Assembly (NCBI GenBank): GCA_963753185.1
Contig: CAVWBO010000002.1
Span: 1-45,371, forward strand
Direction: 5' to 3'
Length of the DNA: 45,371 nucleotides
Source: SZUA-442 sp963753185
GTDB taxonomy: Bacteria; Actinomycetota; Acidimicrobiia; Spongiisociales; UBA5794
Below the pieces are notes generated by a model. That model searched no databases. It was not told the origin of the DNA and saw only the letters and a program-made list of their open reading frames with translations. The translations under genes were made by a program, and so were the position numbers. Within the stretch, counting starts at the first letter, position 1. Each line of letters opens with the position of its first letter. This document shows, piece by piece, positions 19,004 through 26,983 of the stretch.

Positions 19004-20170
19004 ATGCACCGACGCGTTCTGTTCCTCGCATTTGCCCTCGCCGTTCTGGCGTCGGTTCTTGCTGCACCTGCACTGGGTGCGGTGCGGCCTGCGGTTGAGC
19101 AGATGCCGGACGGGTTGCGGCGACCGGTCATCGAAGCCGTCGAACTGCGTGCCCCCGACAGCCACAACGAACTCCTCGAAGCGGACCTCGTAATCGACGT
19201 CGACGCCGATCAGGGCATCCGTCACTACGAGTACCGGTGGAACCGGGGAACGGTCGGGACGATCCAGACCGCGGATGTCGTGACGCCGACGGTGTCATAT
19301 GCAGCGACCCTCCCGAACACCCTTTACGCCCTCGAGGTCCGTGCCATCGACCGATACGGCTTCGCCTCCGACTGGTTCCCCGCGTGGTCCGGCACCACAC
19401 CGTCGGTCCCCAACCTCATCGTTGCCGGTGACTCGGTTGCCTCCGGCTACACGAGGCAATGGTTCACGCAGGACTCCGTATGTCGCGATGACAGCTATTC
19501 GTACGGCGCGACCGTACGCGCCGATCTCGCGGCCGCCCTTCCGGCTGCATGGGCACCGACCTACCGCAATATCGCCTACCCCGGTGCTGGTGTCGGTGAC
19601 GTCCTCAACGGAGGCTCCGACTCGTGCTCTGCGTCACACCCGAGCCAGATCGACGACATCGACCGGATCGCTGACCCGTCGACGTGGAACGTCGTCGTGA
19701 TGACCGCAGGGATCAACTCCACCAACTGGGTCGATGTGATCGCCAACCTCACCAGGGACACCCTCTTCTCGTTCACCGATGCCGGGGACAAGAAGGTCTG
19801 TCAACGAGCTGTGGGCCAGGACTGGAACCTCGACGACCGCCGGGCCTTCATCACCGACACGACTGATCAGATCGTCGAGGAGATCGCTGATCGCACGAAC
19901 GCCAGTGTGTACTGGACGAGCTACTACCAGCTCGCCGGCACCCGCTTCGCTCCGCTGTGGTCACCGGTCGGCGGCGAATGCGAGGACGAGATGAACCTCG
20001 CCCTCGGACAGCTCCACCAGGCCATCACCGCAGGGCTTTCCCCTGACGTGACCTGGGTCGACCTCGGGCAGGACGCCGTCACCACGCAGAAGTGGGCAGG
20101 GTGGCCCCACCCGAACCGGGAAGGCCACGCCGTCATCGGCAACGAGATCGCCGCCGCCATCACCGGATAG
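19004..20170 (+). CDS. secreted SGNH/GDSL-type hydrolase
   Basis: This intact protein of about 388 residues opens with a signal peptide (MHRRVLFLAFALAVLASVL) likely cleaved after APALGA. A Fibronectin-III-like stretch (IRHYEYRWNRG ... YALEVRAIDRYGFASDW) precedes the catalytic domain. The block I motif is IVAGDSVASGYT with the nucleophilic Ser; GINSTNW is the block III Gly/Asn region; WPHPNREGH provides the Asp/His-type end of the triad. The protein is therefore probably an extracellular esterase or lipase-like hydrolase of unknown substrate. ATG 18980 in frame would add eight residues; 19004 leaves a cleaner signal peptide. It is flanked by repeat array 2 upstream. Confidence 0.85.
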   Translation: MHRRVLFLAFALAVLASVLAAPALGAVRPAVEQMPDGLRRPVIEAVELRAPDSHNELLEADLVIDVDADQGIRHYEYRWNRGTVGTIQTADVVTPTVSYAATLPNTLYALEVRAIDRYGFASDWFPAWSGTTPSVPNLIVAGDSVASGYTRQWFTQDSVCRDDSYSYGATVRADLAAALPAAWAPTYRNIAYPGAGVGDVLNGGSDSCSASHPSQIDDIDRIADPSTWNVVVMTAGINSTNWVDVIANLTRDTLFSFTDAGDKKVCQRAVGQDWNLDDRRAFITDTTDQIVEEIADRTNASVYWTSYYQLAGTRFAPLWSPVGGECEDEMNLALGQLHQAITAGLSPDVTWVDLGQDAVTTQKWAGWPHPNREGHAVIGNEIAAAITG

Positions 20171-20281
20171 CTCCGTCAGCGGGATCGATCGTCCGAGGCT
20201 CCTCGCCCGTTCGTGACTAGTCACGGGGGAACCGCAGGAACTGTGTCTCGGCTGGCGACCGATCGGTGCCGATGGCAGGGT

Positions 20282-20449
20282 ATGAGCCCGACCATCCCCA
20301 TCTATCGCCAGGCCTGCCAGATCTGCCAAGGGCCTGCCCTCACGCTCGACCCGAAGGGCCTCCCCTTCTGTCGCCGGCACGCCAAGGTCTTCATCCCATC
20401 CAATGCCCCAGACCTCGTCGTCGAGGATCTCAAACGCCGCCAGGCCTGA
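20282..20449 (+). CDS. small zinc-finger-like protein
   Basis: This 55-residue protein carries CQICQGPALTLDPKGLPFCRRH, a CxxC-x13-CxxH arrangement typical of a single zinc-binding knuckle. The start at ATG 20282 (MSPTIPIYRQ) sets the finger near the N-terminus; an upstream extension to 20213 shows no conserved features. It ends LVVEDLKRRQA, helix-like. I do not recognise a named family. It stands alone between the SGNH gene and repeat array 3. Confidence 0.6.
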   Translation: MSPTIPIYRQACQICQGPALTLDPKGLPFCRRHAKVFIPSNAPDLVVEDLKRRQA

Positions 20450-20488
20450 CCGCGAGTCGGCCCAGCCGATGTGACCTCTCGCCTCCTT

Positions 20489-21030
20489 GAGCGGTGTTCG
20501 CTTCGCTCACTCCGTTCCTTCTCCCCTTTGGGGGAGATGCCCGGAGGGCAGAGGGGACTGATGGCTACGGACACTTTCGGTAGGTCCGGCCCTCTCTGCG
20601 TCGCTTCGCTCCGCGTCCTCCCGCGGGGAGAGACAACATCGTGTTCGCTTCGCTCCCCTTGCTTCTTCTCCCCTTTGGGGGAGATGCCCGGAGGGCAGAG
20701 GGGCTGGTGGCTACGGGTCTTGAGGTCTTCTGGTAGGTTCGGCCTCTGCGTCGCTTCGCTCCGCGTTCTCCCGCGGGGAGAGACAACATCGTGTTCGCTT
20801 CGCTCCCCTTTGCTTCTTCTCCCCTTTGGGGGAGATGCCCGGAGGGCAGAGGGGGGATCTGGTGGCTACGGGTCTTGAGGTCTTCTGGTACGTTCGGCCC
20901 TCTCTGCGTCGCTTCGCTCCGCGTCTCTCCCGCGGGGAGAGACAACATCGTGTTCGCTTCGCTTACACCTTGCCTTCTTCTCCCCCTTGGGGGAGATGCC
21001 CGGAGGGCAGAGGGGGGAGCTGATGACGTT
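20489..21030 (+). repeat. type I repeat array 3 (three and a half units)
   Basis: This is the longest array. It opens with a B-end (GGTGTTCGCTTCGCTCAC); half A then begins at about 20518, 20668, 20818 and 20978, with a period of 150-160 bases. The last unit lacks half B and stops a few bases from the end of the next gene. Spacer text around GGTCTTGAGGTCTTCTGGTA is repeated between units 2 and 3, showing recent tandem copying. Confidence 0.9.
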
Positions 21031-21034
21031 GGGG

Positions 21035-21415
21035 TTAGCTGGGGAGTTCGCCGATGCCGAGGATGTTGCCTTCGGAGTCCTTGAACCACGCCATGCGTTG
21101 ACCGTCGGGGAACGTCATGACGCCGTCATCGGTGCTCATCTCGCCTACCTCGACGTCCTCGAACGCGACCCCGGACGCTCGGAGCTCTGCCATCGCGGCA
21201 TCCAGGTTTGGCACGCCGATGGCCGCCGCTGTTGCCTTGTTGGTTCCGGCGAAGGCCGATTCGTAGAGCATAAAGCCGCCGTCGTCTCGCGCATAGATCA
21301 GCGAGCCTCCGCCGACGTCATCCATCGTGGGCTCGGCGCCGAGCACCCTCGCATACCAGTCCCGTGCCCGACCGACATCGTGGGCAGGTAGGGACGTCAT
21401 GATCTGAAAGTCCAT
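21035..21415 (-). CDS. VOC family protein, copy 2
   Basis: This intact VOC-fold protein of 126 residues reads MDFQIMTSLPAHDVGRARDW, then YARVLGAEPTMDDVGGGSLIYA, and ends MAWFKDSEGNILGIGELPS. The DxEGNxLG segment supplies the C-terminal metal-site region of glyoxalase-like proteins. ATG 21415 is preceded at the right distance by AAAGGAGGGC, a strong ribosome site that decides this start over the upstream in-frame ATG at 21451. The chemistry cannot be specified. It lies between two repeat arrays. Confidence 0.85.
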   Translation of the reverse strand: MDFQIMTSLPAHDVGRARDWYARVLGAEPTMDDVGGGSLIYARDDGGFMLYESAFAGTNKATAAAIGVPNLDAAMAELRASGVAFEDVEVGEMSTDDGVMTFPDGQRMAWFKDSEGNILGIGELPS

Positions 21416-21493
21416 GTGCCCTCCTTTCCCTGCGACAGTACGCCGCGTCACCCGGACCTCGCGTGCGATTGTTTTCGCGAGACCAGGAGGTCG

Positions 21494-21721
21494 TATGCGC
21501 CGAAGGCGCTCTCCGCTGCTTCTCCCCTTTGGGGGAGATGCCCGGAGGGCAGAGGGGGGAGTAGCTGGCTACGGGCGTCTCTGGTGGTGCGGCCCTCTCT
21601 GCGTCGCTTCGCTCCGCGTCTCTCCCGCGGGGAGAGACAACATGGTGTTCGCTTCGCTCACCTGTGCTTCTTCTCCCCTTTGGGGGAGATGCCCGGACGG
21701 CGAGGGGAGCTGATGGCTGCG
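21494..21721 (+). repeat. type I repeat array 4 with type II fragment
   Basis: The array begins with a type II opening (TATGCGCCGAAGGCGCTCTC at 21494), then one full type I unit (half A at 21520), then a worn half A at 21671 with GCCCGGACGGCGAGGGGAGC. The rest of the second unit is missing. Confidence 0.85.
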
Positions 21722-21789
21722 GATGTCCAGTTGTTCGCCGAGCGGAAGCTCGGCTGCTTCTGTCTCACCTCGTGTGACACCATGGGGGC

Positions 21790-23098
21790 ATGGACATACC
21801 GGGGATCCTGCATGCGGATCTGGATGCGTTCTATGCGGCAGTGGCGGTGCTCGAAGACCCGTCATTGGCTGGCAAACCCGTGGCGGTGGGGTCGGGGGTG
21901 GTGCTGTCGTGCACGTATGAGGCGAGGGCGTATGGCGTGCGGGGTGGGATGCGGATGGTCGATGCCCGCTCGCTGTGCCCGAACCTCATCGAGGTCGACG
22001 GCACGTTCGGCGCTTACACGCGAGTACTCGAAGACGGTGTTCGGGATCTTCGAGAGCTATACGCCGTCCGTTGAGGGAATCTCGATCGACGAGGCGTTCC
22101 TCGACATCACCGGTTCGGTGCACCTGTTCGGGTCACCACGGTCGATCGCCGAACAGATACGCCAGCGGGTGCACGATGAAACCGGTCTTGCGGTTTCGGT
22201 GGGTGCGTCGACCCGCAAGTTCCTGTCCAAGATTGCTTCCCAAGTGGCGAAACCCGACGGTCTCATCGTCGTCGAACCGGGTGAGGAGATTGCGTTCCTC
22301 CACCCGTTGAAGGTGTCGCTGCTGTGGGGCGTCGGACCGGTGACCGAACGCAAGCTCAAGGAGTTCGGGATCGCCACGATCGGCGACATCGCCAACACGC
22401 CACCGGACGCCCTCACGGCCATGCTCGGTCCGGGAGCCGCCGGGCACCTCTATGCCCTGGCAAACAACCAGGACCCGAGGCCTGTCGCCAGGAACCGAAA
22501 GGCGAAGTCCGTGGGGGCCCAGAGTGCCATCCGGGGAAAGATCCGCACGCTGGACGAACTCATCCCGATCCTCCACCGGCTCACCGACCGGGTCGCTGAA
22601 CGGCTCCGGGCGAAGAACCGCACGGCCCGCACGGTGACGGTGCGGGTGCGTTTCGGTGACCTGTCGTCGGTGACGCGGTCTGCCACGATGCAGACCCCAA
22701 CGGCAGCCACAGGAGCGATCCTCGATGTCGCCGTGGCGTTGCTCGGCAAGGTCGTCGACCAGTACCCGAACCACGAGACGACCCTCGTCGGGATCTCCAC
22801 CGCAGGGCTCGGCATCGGCGAACCGATGCAGCTGGCGATGGGCGTCGACGACGACATCAGTACGGGGGGTACGCCAAAGGAGATCGAATACCGATCGCTC
22901 GATGCGTCCGTCGACGAGCTGCGGCGCAAGTTCGGGAGGGGTGCCGTTACGCACGGAAGCGACCTGCTGTCCGAGCGGTCATCATTCGGCGACGGCCTGT
23001 CGGACATTATGACGAGGGACGAGGACCGTGTCCCTGCCTTCGAGGAGGATGGTCCCGTCTACGAGCCGGACCCCGATGTCGAGATCGACGCGGACTGA
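21790..23098 (+). CDS. dinB: DNA polymerase IV (one frameshift)
   Basis: This is a Y-family translesion DNA polymerase of about 436 residues. The N-terminus MDIPGILHADLDAFYAAVAVLE has the first metal-binding Asp. A one-base slip near 22020 moves the frame, after which SVEGISIDEAFLDITGSVHLF carries the catalytic SxDE motif. SVGASTRKFLSKIASQVAKPDG and LLWGVGPVTERKLKEFGI (helix-hairpin-helix thumb) follow, then the little-finger domain with LDELIPILHRLTDRVAERL. The C-terminus extends about 80 residues beyond the little finger and is acidic (DVEIDAD). The frameshift sits in a non-homopolymer stretch but no motif is lost. It has no SOS-type neighbours here. Confidence 0.9.
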
Positions 23099-23144
23099 AC
23101 CTCGCAGGACCCTGCCACGGCCTGTGGCGCTCGTCGTCTGTGCG

Positions 23145-23741
23145 CTACGTGTCGGAGGGGATCCAGACGATGATCTGGACGGATGCCGACACTGCGGCAC
23201 CCCACTTGTCGGTGACGGTGGCGGTGATGACGGGCTGGATGGCATCCCTGCCCTGCGTCGAGATCCACACCGTGGCTGATGGGCCCGCGGCGAGCGTGCC
23301 CTGGGTGCTCGACGTCCAGCGCACCGTCGTCGCATCGCCATCGGGATCACCCGGGACGGCGCTGAGGGCGATGTAGGCACCGAAATCCTTCCGCGCAGGG
23401 TCGTAGGCGGCGGTGTGAGACGACAGGTTCGTCGGTGACACGATCTCGACGGTCGGTGGCTTGTTGTTCGGCGGCACCGTCGTGGTGGTCGACGTCGCAG
23501 GAGGCTTCGTGGTGGTGGCTGTCGACGGCTTGGTCGTCGTCGCGGACGGAGCCCTGGTGGTGGTCGTGGTCGGTGCCGCGGTCGTGGTGGTGGTCGATGG
23601 CGTGGTGATGCTGGTCGACGGTTCCGTGGTCGAAGTGCTCGACGTCGCCGGGGCTTCGGAGGTGGTTGTGTCGCTCGTCGCGCGCGTGCATGCACCGGTC
23701 AGGAGTACGACGAGGGCAACGACGATCCAGATGCGTGACAT
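23145..23741 (-). CDS. lipoprotein with Thr/Ser-rich stalk and Ig-like domain
   Basis: This intact protein of 198 residues begins MSRIWIVVALVVLLTGACTR, a signal peptide with lipobox LTGAC. Roughly residues 22-95 are almost entirely Thr, Ser, Ala and Pro, a stalk of the kind that spans cell-wall layers. The C-terminal 100 residues (PPTVEIVSPTNLSSH ... VPGDPDGDATTVRWTSS) look like an Ig/PKD-type beta-sandwich. It is probably a surface-exposed anchor or binding protein; the ligand is unknown. Confidence 0.75.
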   Translation of the reverse strand: MSRIWIVVALVVLLTGACTRATSDTTTSEAPATSSTSTTEPSTSITTPSTTTTTAAPTTTTTRAPSATTTKPSTATTTKPPATSTTTTVPPNNKPPTVEIVSPTNLSSHTAAYDPARKDFGAYIALSAVPGDPDGDATTVRWTSSTQGTLAAGPSATVWISTQGRDAIQPVITATVTDKWGAAVSASVQIIVWIPSDT

Positions 23742-23812
23742 GCCGCAAGCGTAGGGGTGTCGACCCCGAACACCCTGCTGCTGATCACAGGTGGCGACCT
23801 AGCCTCGCAGCC

Positions 23813-24739
23813 ATGAAACCGACCCAGTGGCTCGCCATCATCGTCGCTTCCATTGGCTGGGCGTCAGGCGGCATCGCCACGAGGGCAGCATTCAACGAGG
23901 GCGTCGACGCTTGGACCATGATCGCCTTCCGGGTGTTCTTCGCGGCGATCCTCGTCGGGGCTGTCGTGCTGATCCGTAGGGTGCCGATGCCCTCGAAGGT
24001 CGTGCTCGGATATGGGCTGACCCAGGCCGTCTTCAACCTCACCGTTCCCTACGTGTTGTTCACCTTTGCCTACGACGAGGCGTCCGCAGGGTTCGTGGGG
24101 TTGCTCACGGCACTCATTCCGCTGTCGACCGCGGTGGCTGCCAACTTCATGCTCCCGGATGAGCCCCTGTCCAAGGGCAAGCTGGTGGGTCTGCTCGTCG
24201 CCTTCTCGGGTGTCGCCTTCCTGCTCCTTTCGGGGGATTCAGGGCTCAGTGAGGGTGGCCGACCCCTCGTCGCCGTCGCCCTCGGGATCACCGCCGTGAC
24301 ATCGGTCGGGTTCGCTGCGGCCTTCGGGAAGCGCCATGCCGGGTCCTACAACCCGTCGATGATGACCGGCCTCCAGTTCGGGTTCTCGGCCATCTGGCTA
24401 CTGGCCGCCATGCTCGTTGTCGACGGTGTTCCGACGGACGTCAGCGCACGCGGCTGGCAGCTGATCGTGCTCATGGCCACGTTGGCCACGTTCGTGCCAT
24501 TCATGCTCTACTACTGGCTCCTCGAACGGGTATCGGCCACCAACGTGTCCCTCACCGGCTATGTCGTTCCCCTCATGGTCCTCATTGCGGGCCTCGTGCT
24601 CCTCGACGAGGAACTCCAACTCGGCATCATCATCGGCGGCCTCCTCGTCTTCGCTGGCCTCATCATCTCCGACCGCACCTCTCGCAGATCCCGCTCCACC
24701 GTCGCCCCCGAAGTCGCCGAAACCTGGCCAACCGGCTAG
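23813..24739 (+). CDS. EamA/DMT family permease
   Basis: This is an intact 308-residue drug/metabolite transporter with ten predicted membrane helices in two EamA repeats. The first starts MKPTQWLAIIVASIGWASGGIATR, with the conserved Trp-Gly region; the second starts near LVAVALGITAVTSVGFAAAFG. Members export small metabolites or amino acids by proton exchange; the substrate is not readable. ATG 23813 directly precedes the first helix. The gene is followed within four bases by repeat array 5. Confidence 0.88.
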   Translation: MKPTQWLAIIVASIGWASGGIATRAAFNEGVDAWTMIAFRVFFAAILVGAVVLIRRVPMPSKVVLGYGLTQAVFNLTVPYVLFTFAYDEASAGFVGLLTALIPLSTAVAANFMLPDEPLSKGKLVGLLVAFSGVAFLLLSGDSGLSEGGRPLVAVALGITAVTSVGFAAAFGKRHAGSYNPSMMTGLQFGFSAIWLLAAMLVVDGVPTDVSARGWQLIVLMATLATFVPFMLYYWLLERVSATNVSLTGYVVPLMVLIAGLVLLDEELQLGIIIGGLLVFAGLIISDRTSRRSRSTVAPEVAETWPTG

Positions 24740-24742
24740 AGG

Positions 24743-24962
24743 TGCTTCGTCTCCCCTTTGGGGGAGATGCCCGGAGGGCAGAGGGGGGAGAAGCTGGCTG
24801 CGGGTCTCGAGGTCCTCCGGACCGTGCGGCCCTCTCTGCGTCGCTTCGCTCCGCGTCTCTCCCGAGGGGAGAGACAAGACGGTGTGCGCCAAAGGCGCAC
24901 TCGTTCGTCCTTCTCCCGCACAGCGGGGGAAGTGGCCGAGCGAAGCGAGGTCGATGGGGGTT
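24743..24962 (+). repeat. repeat array 5: one type I unit followed by one type II unit
   Basis: The type I half A begins at 24748 and B ends near 24888. The type II unit begins with GTGTGCGCCAAAGGCGCACTC and ends AAGCGAGGTCGATGGGGG. This is the clearest place where both families adjoin. Confidence 0.9.
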
Positions 24963-25110
24963 ACTTGAGGGGAACATCGATCCAAGAGGGGCGATTCTTA
25001 TCGCCGCTGCGACCTTGTTGGGAAGTTTCTGAGTGTCGAACTGAGGATTGTGCTCGGGCCCCCTTGAGCGCCCGTAGGTTCGGGATGTTGCCTGGTGAAC
25101 TCCCAAGGAC

Positions 25111-25247
25111 GCGAGGCCAATGGATCTCGCCGATGCGGGAGCCTCCGGAGCACGGAAGACAGCAACGACTTCAGGGCTTCGCGCTGGCAAGCCCGACATC
25201 TGGGGGATCGAGTCCCCCGTGCCGAGTGCGATGCACATCGCGGGCAC
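25111..25247 (+). promoter_or_regulatory. hairpin-rich leader upstream of the SipW-cognate gene
   Basis: Between the repeat array and the gene at 25280 lie about 300 non-coding bases whose last part packs consecutive stems: GCGAG 25111 with CTCGC 25126; GAAG 25155 with CTTC 25169; GGGCTT 25174 with AAGCCC 25189; GGGGGA 25202 with TCCCCC 25213; and a double stem GTGCC/GCGATG 25219-25233 with CATCGC/GGCAC 25236-25247. The last stem ends 32 bases before the start codon. It matches no riboswitch consensus I know. Confidence 0.45.
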
Positions 25248-25279
25248 CTTCAGTCGTTCGACGAGGAAGGTGAGGCATC

Positions 25280-25897
25280 GTGCGAAGAGCACTCTATCTA
25301 TTGCTGGCACTCGGACTCCTGAGTGTCGCAGCGTTCGGAATCGTTGGCTCTGCAGCCTGGTTCACGGATGACGCAACCATTCCGATCAGCGCGACGGGGG
25401 CAACCCTCGACATCCAGGCTGAAGTGGGACCGGTGGGTCTAGCCAAGGCGGTGTATGACCCGACGGGTGTCGAGCTGTCCGTCGAGGACCTCGCGCCGGG
25501 TGCGATGTCCGATGCGTACATGATCAACGTGCAGAACAAGCAGATGCCACAGTCCACACTCGACGTGAAGTATCGCTACACGGCAGTGAAGACCACCAGC
25601 ACACCGAACTTCTGGGCGAACCTGATGGTCCAGGTCAGGTACGGAGCCTGTCTCGATGGAGACCTCGACTGGATTCAAGGCATCATGTACGACGGTCTGC
25701 TGAAGGACCTGTACTTCACCAACATGAACAACGACTACCACTCGTTCAGCACACTGGCGCCGCAGAACACCCACTGCTACGAGTTCTCCTTCTATCTGGA
25801 TGAGACAGCGGGCAACGACCTCCAGGCAGGAAATGCGACGTTCGACATCGTGATCGACGCCACCCAGCCGGAGAATCCGGGATGGGCGGAGAGCTGA
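25280..25897 (+). CDS. SipW-cognate (TasA/camelysin-like) secreted protein
   Basis: This 205-residue protein has the N-terminus of SipW-processed proteins: a long hydrophobic signal (RRALYLLLALGLLSVAAFGIVGSA) followed at once by AWFTDDATI, then a beta-rich body (LAPGAMSDAYMINVQN, STLDVKYRYTAVKTTS) as in TasA and camelysin. Relatives form extracellular fibres or are surface proteins. The start is GTG 25280 behind GAGGAAGGTGAGG. The signal peptidase that should cleave it lies 140 bases downstream on the same strand, matching the tasA-sipW pairing of other bacteria. The body contains two Cys. It is probably the operon's first gene, controlled through the hairpin-rich leader. Confidence 0.8.
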   Translation: MRRALYLLLALGLLSVAAFGIVGSAAWFTDDATIPISATGATLDIQAEVGPVGLAKAVYDPTGVELSVEDLAPGAMSDAYMINVQNKQMPQSTLDVKYRYTAVKTTSTPNFWANLMVQVRYGACLDGDLDWIQGIMYDGLLKDLYFTNMNNDYHSFSTLAPQNTHCYEFSFYLDETAGNDLQAGNATFDIVIDATQPENPGWAES

Positions 25898-26037
25898 GCG
25901 AAGCGCTGGAGCAATGAACGGCCCCGAGTTCTCGCTCATGGCCACTGGGCGGGGTGTGCCCCAGCCGGGACGCCTCGCCAATGGGTGGCGAGAGCGAGGG
26001 CTCGGGTAGCCGGAAGGCAACGAGAGTTGATACGACC

Positions 26038-26826
26038 ATGACGTACGAATCAGATCCGATCTTCGTGGAGGCGCTGGGCGCAGCCCGCGCAGCGCGGATC
26101 ACAGCCCGTTCGCGTATGCGGTCGTGGGTGACGAAGATCCTCGACTCGTGCGTTGTCATCGCCCTCGTGCTGGTGCTCCTCGTGGCCTATGGCCTGGTCG
26201 ACAATCGGTGGTATCGCATCGTGGCGATCGAGGGTGGTTCGATGACCCCCACAATCGTTGCTGGCGATGCCATCGTGTTGACCAGGCCACCGGCCCATCT
26301 CGAAGAAGGCATGGTGGTCACCCTCGAGGTCGATGGCGTCGTGGTTACACATCGAGTGGTGTCGGTGACCGACGACGGGAGCTTCACCACACGAGGCGAC
26401 GCGAATGCCGTTGCCGACGACTGGGAAGGACTCGATGTCGATGTCATCGGCATTCAGCGTGCACGCATCCCGATCCTCGGAAGATTCCTGACATCCTTCG
26501 CATCAATCAGAGGCTCGGGGGCGTGGCACATCGACCGCGTGTCGGTGGGAGGCGCTGCTGGCGGCACCGCGTGCTTCGACGAGTGCCCGGATCCGGCCAC
26601 GGAAGCCTCGGTGGTGGAGACCCCGACGGATGGTGGCGATGCCACGGTCGCGGGAACAACCCTCGCGCCCGAACCGATGCCGAGTGCAGACGACGGTATG
26701 CACTGTTCCGACTTCTCCACCCGCGCCGAGGCTCAGTCATGGCTCGACAGCTCCATCGCGAGCACCGCAGACCGTCTGAACCTCGACCCCGACGACAACG
26801 GTCAAGCCTGCCCCAACCTCCCCTGA
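26038..26826 (+). CDS. SipW-type signal peptidase I with C-terminal excalibur-like domain
   Basis: This is an intact 262-residue membrane protease. After one membrane segment (residues 34-54, ILDSCVVIALVLVLLVAYGL) comes IEGGSMTPTI with catalytic Ser68, then VTHRVVSV with His105 and TTRGDANAVADD with Asp121. The Ser-His pair, rather than Ser-Lys, is the ER/SipW-type arrangement. A linker of about 60 residues leads to HCSDFSTRAEAQSWLDSS and LDPDDNGQACPNLP, an excalibur-like calcium-binding domain with a DxDDxG loop and two Cys. Fusion of that domain to a signal peptidase is unusual. It very likely cleaves the adjacent SipW-cognate protein. An in-frame ATG at 25954 would add 28 residues in the spacer; ATG 26038 fits better. 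Confidence 0.85.
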   Translation: MTYESDPIFVEALGAARAARITARSRMRSWVTKILDSCVVIALVLVLLVAYGLVDNRWYRIVAIEGGSMTPTIVAGDAIVLTRPPAHLEEGMVVTLEVDGVVVTHRVVSVTDDGSFTTRGDANAVADDWEGLDVDVIGIQRARIPILGRFLTSFASIRGSGAWHIDRVSVGGAAGGTACFDECPDPATEASVVETPTDGGDATVAGTTLAPEPMPSADDGMHCSDFSTRAEAQSWLDSSIASTADRLNLDPDDNGQACPNLP

Positions 26827-26837
26827 GAGATACGCCC

Positions 26838-26950
26838 GTCCCCGGGGAAGGGGGGACTGCCCCCTCTGTCTCGTTGCTTTCGCTCCTCGACATCTCCCCC
26901 GCCTGCGGCAGGGGAGAAGAACGAAGCGAGGTCGATGGGGGCTGCTTCTC
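26838..26950 (+). repeat. degenerate type II repeat
   Basis: This block has ATCTCCCCCGCCTGCGGCAGG, then GGAGAAGAACGAAGCGAGG and TCGATGGGGGC. It is preceded by a GTCCCCGGGGA palindrome and by GGGGGGACTGCCCCCTCTG. Confidence 0.6.
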
Positions 26951-26983
26951 CAAATTCCAGGTACGACCGAGCGGAGCGCGGCC

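Noticed and set aside
20211..20224. Perfect 14-base palindrome CGTGACTAGTCACG
   Set aside because: Short, single, and without neighbouring operator or terminator features; no function can be argued.
25201..25218. tRNA T-arm-like hairpin GGGGGATCGAGTCCCCC
   Set aside because: The loop lacks the TTC start, and no acceptor, D or anticodon arms can be formed around it.
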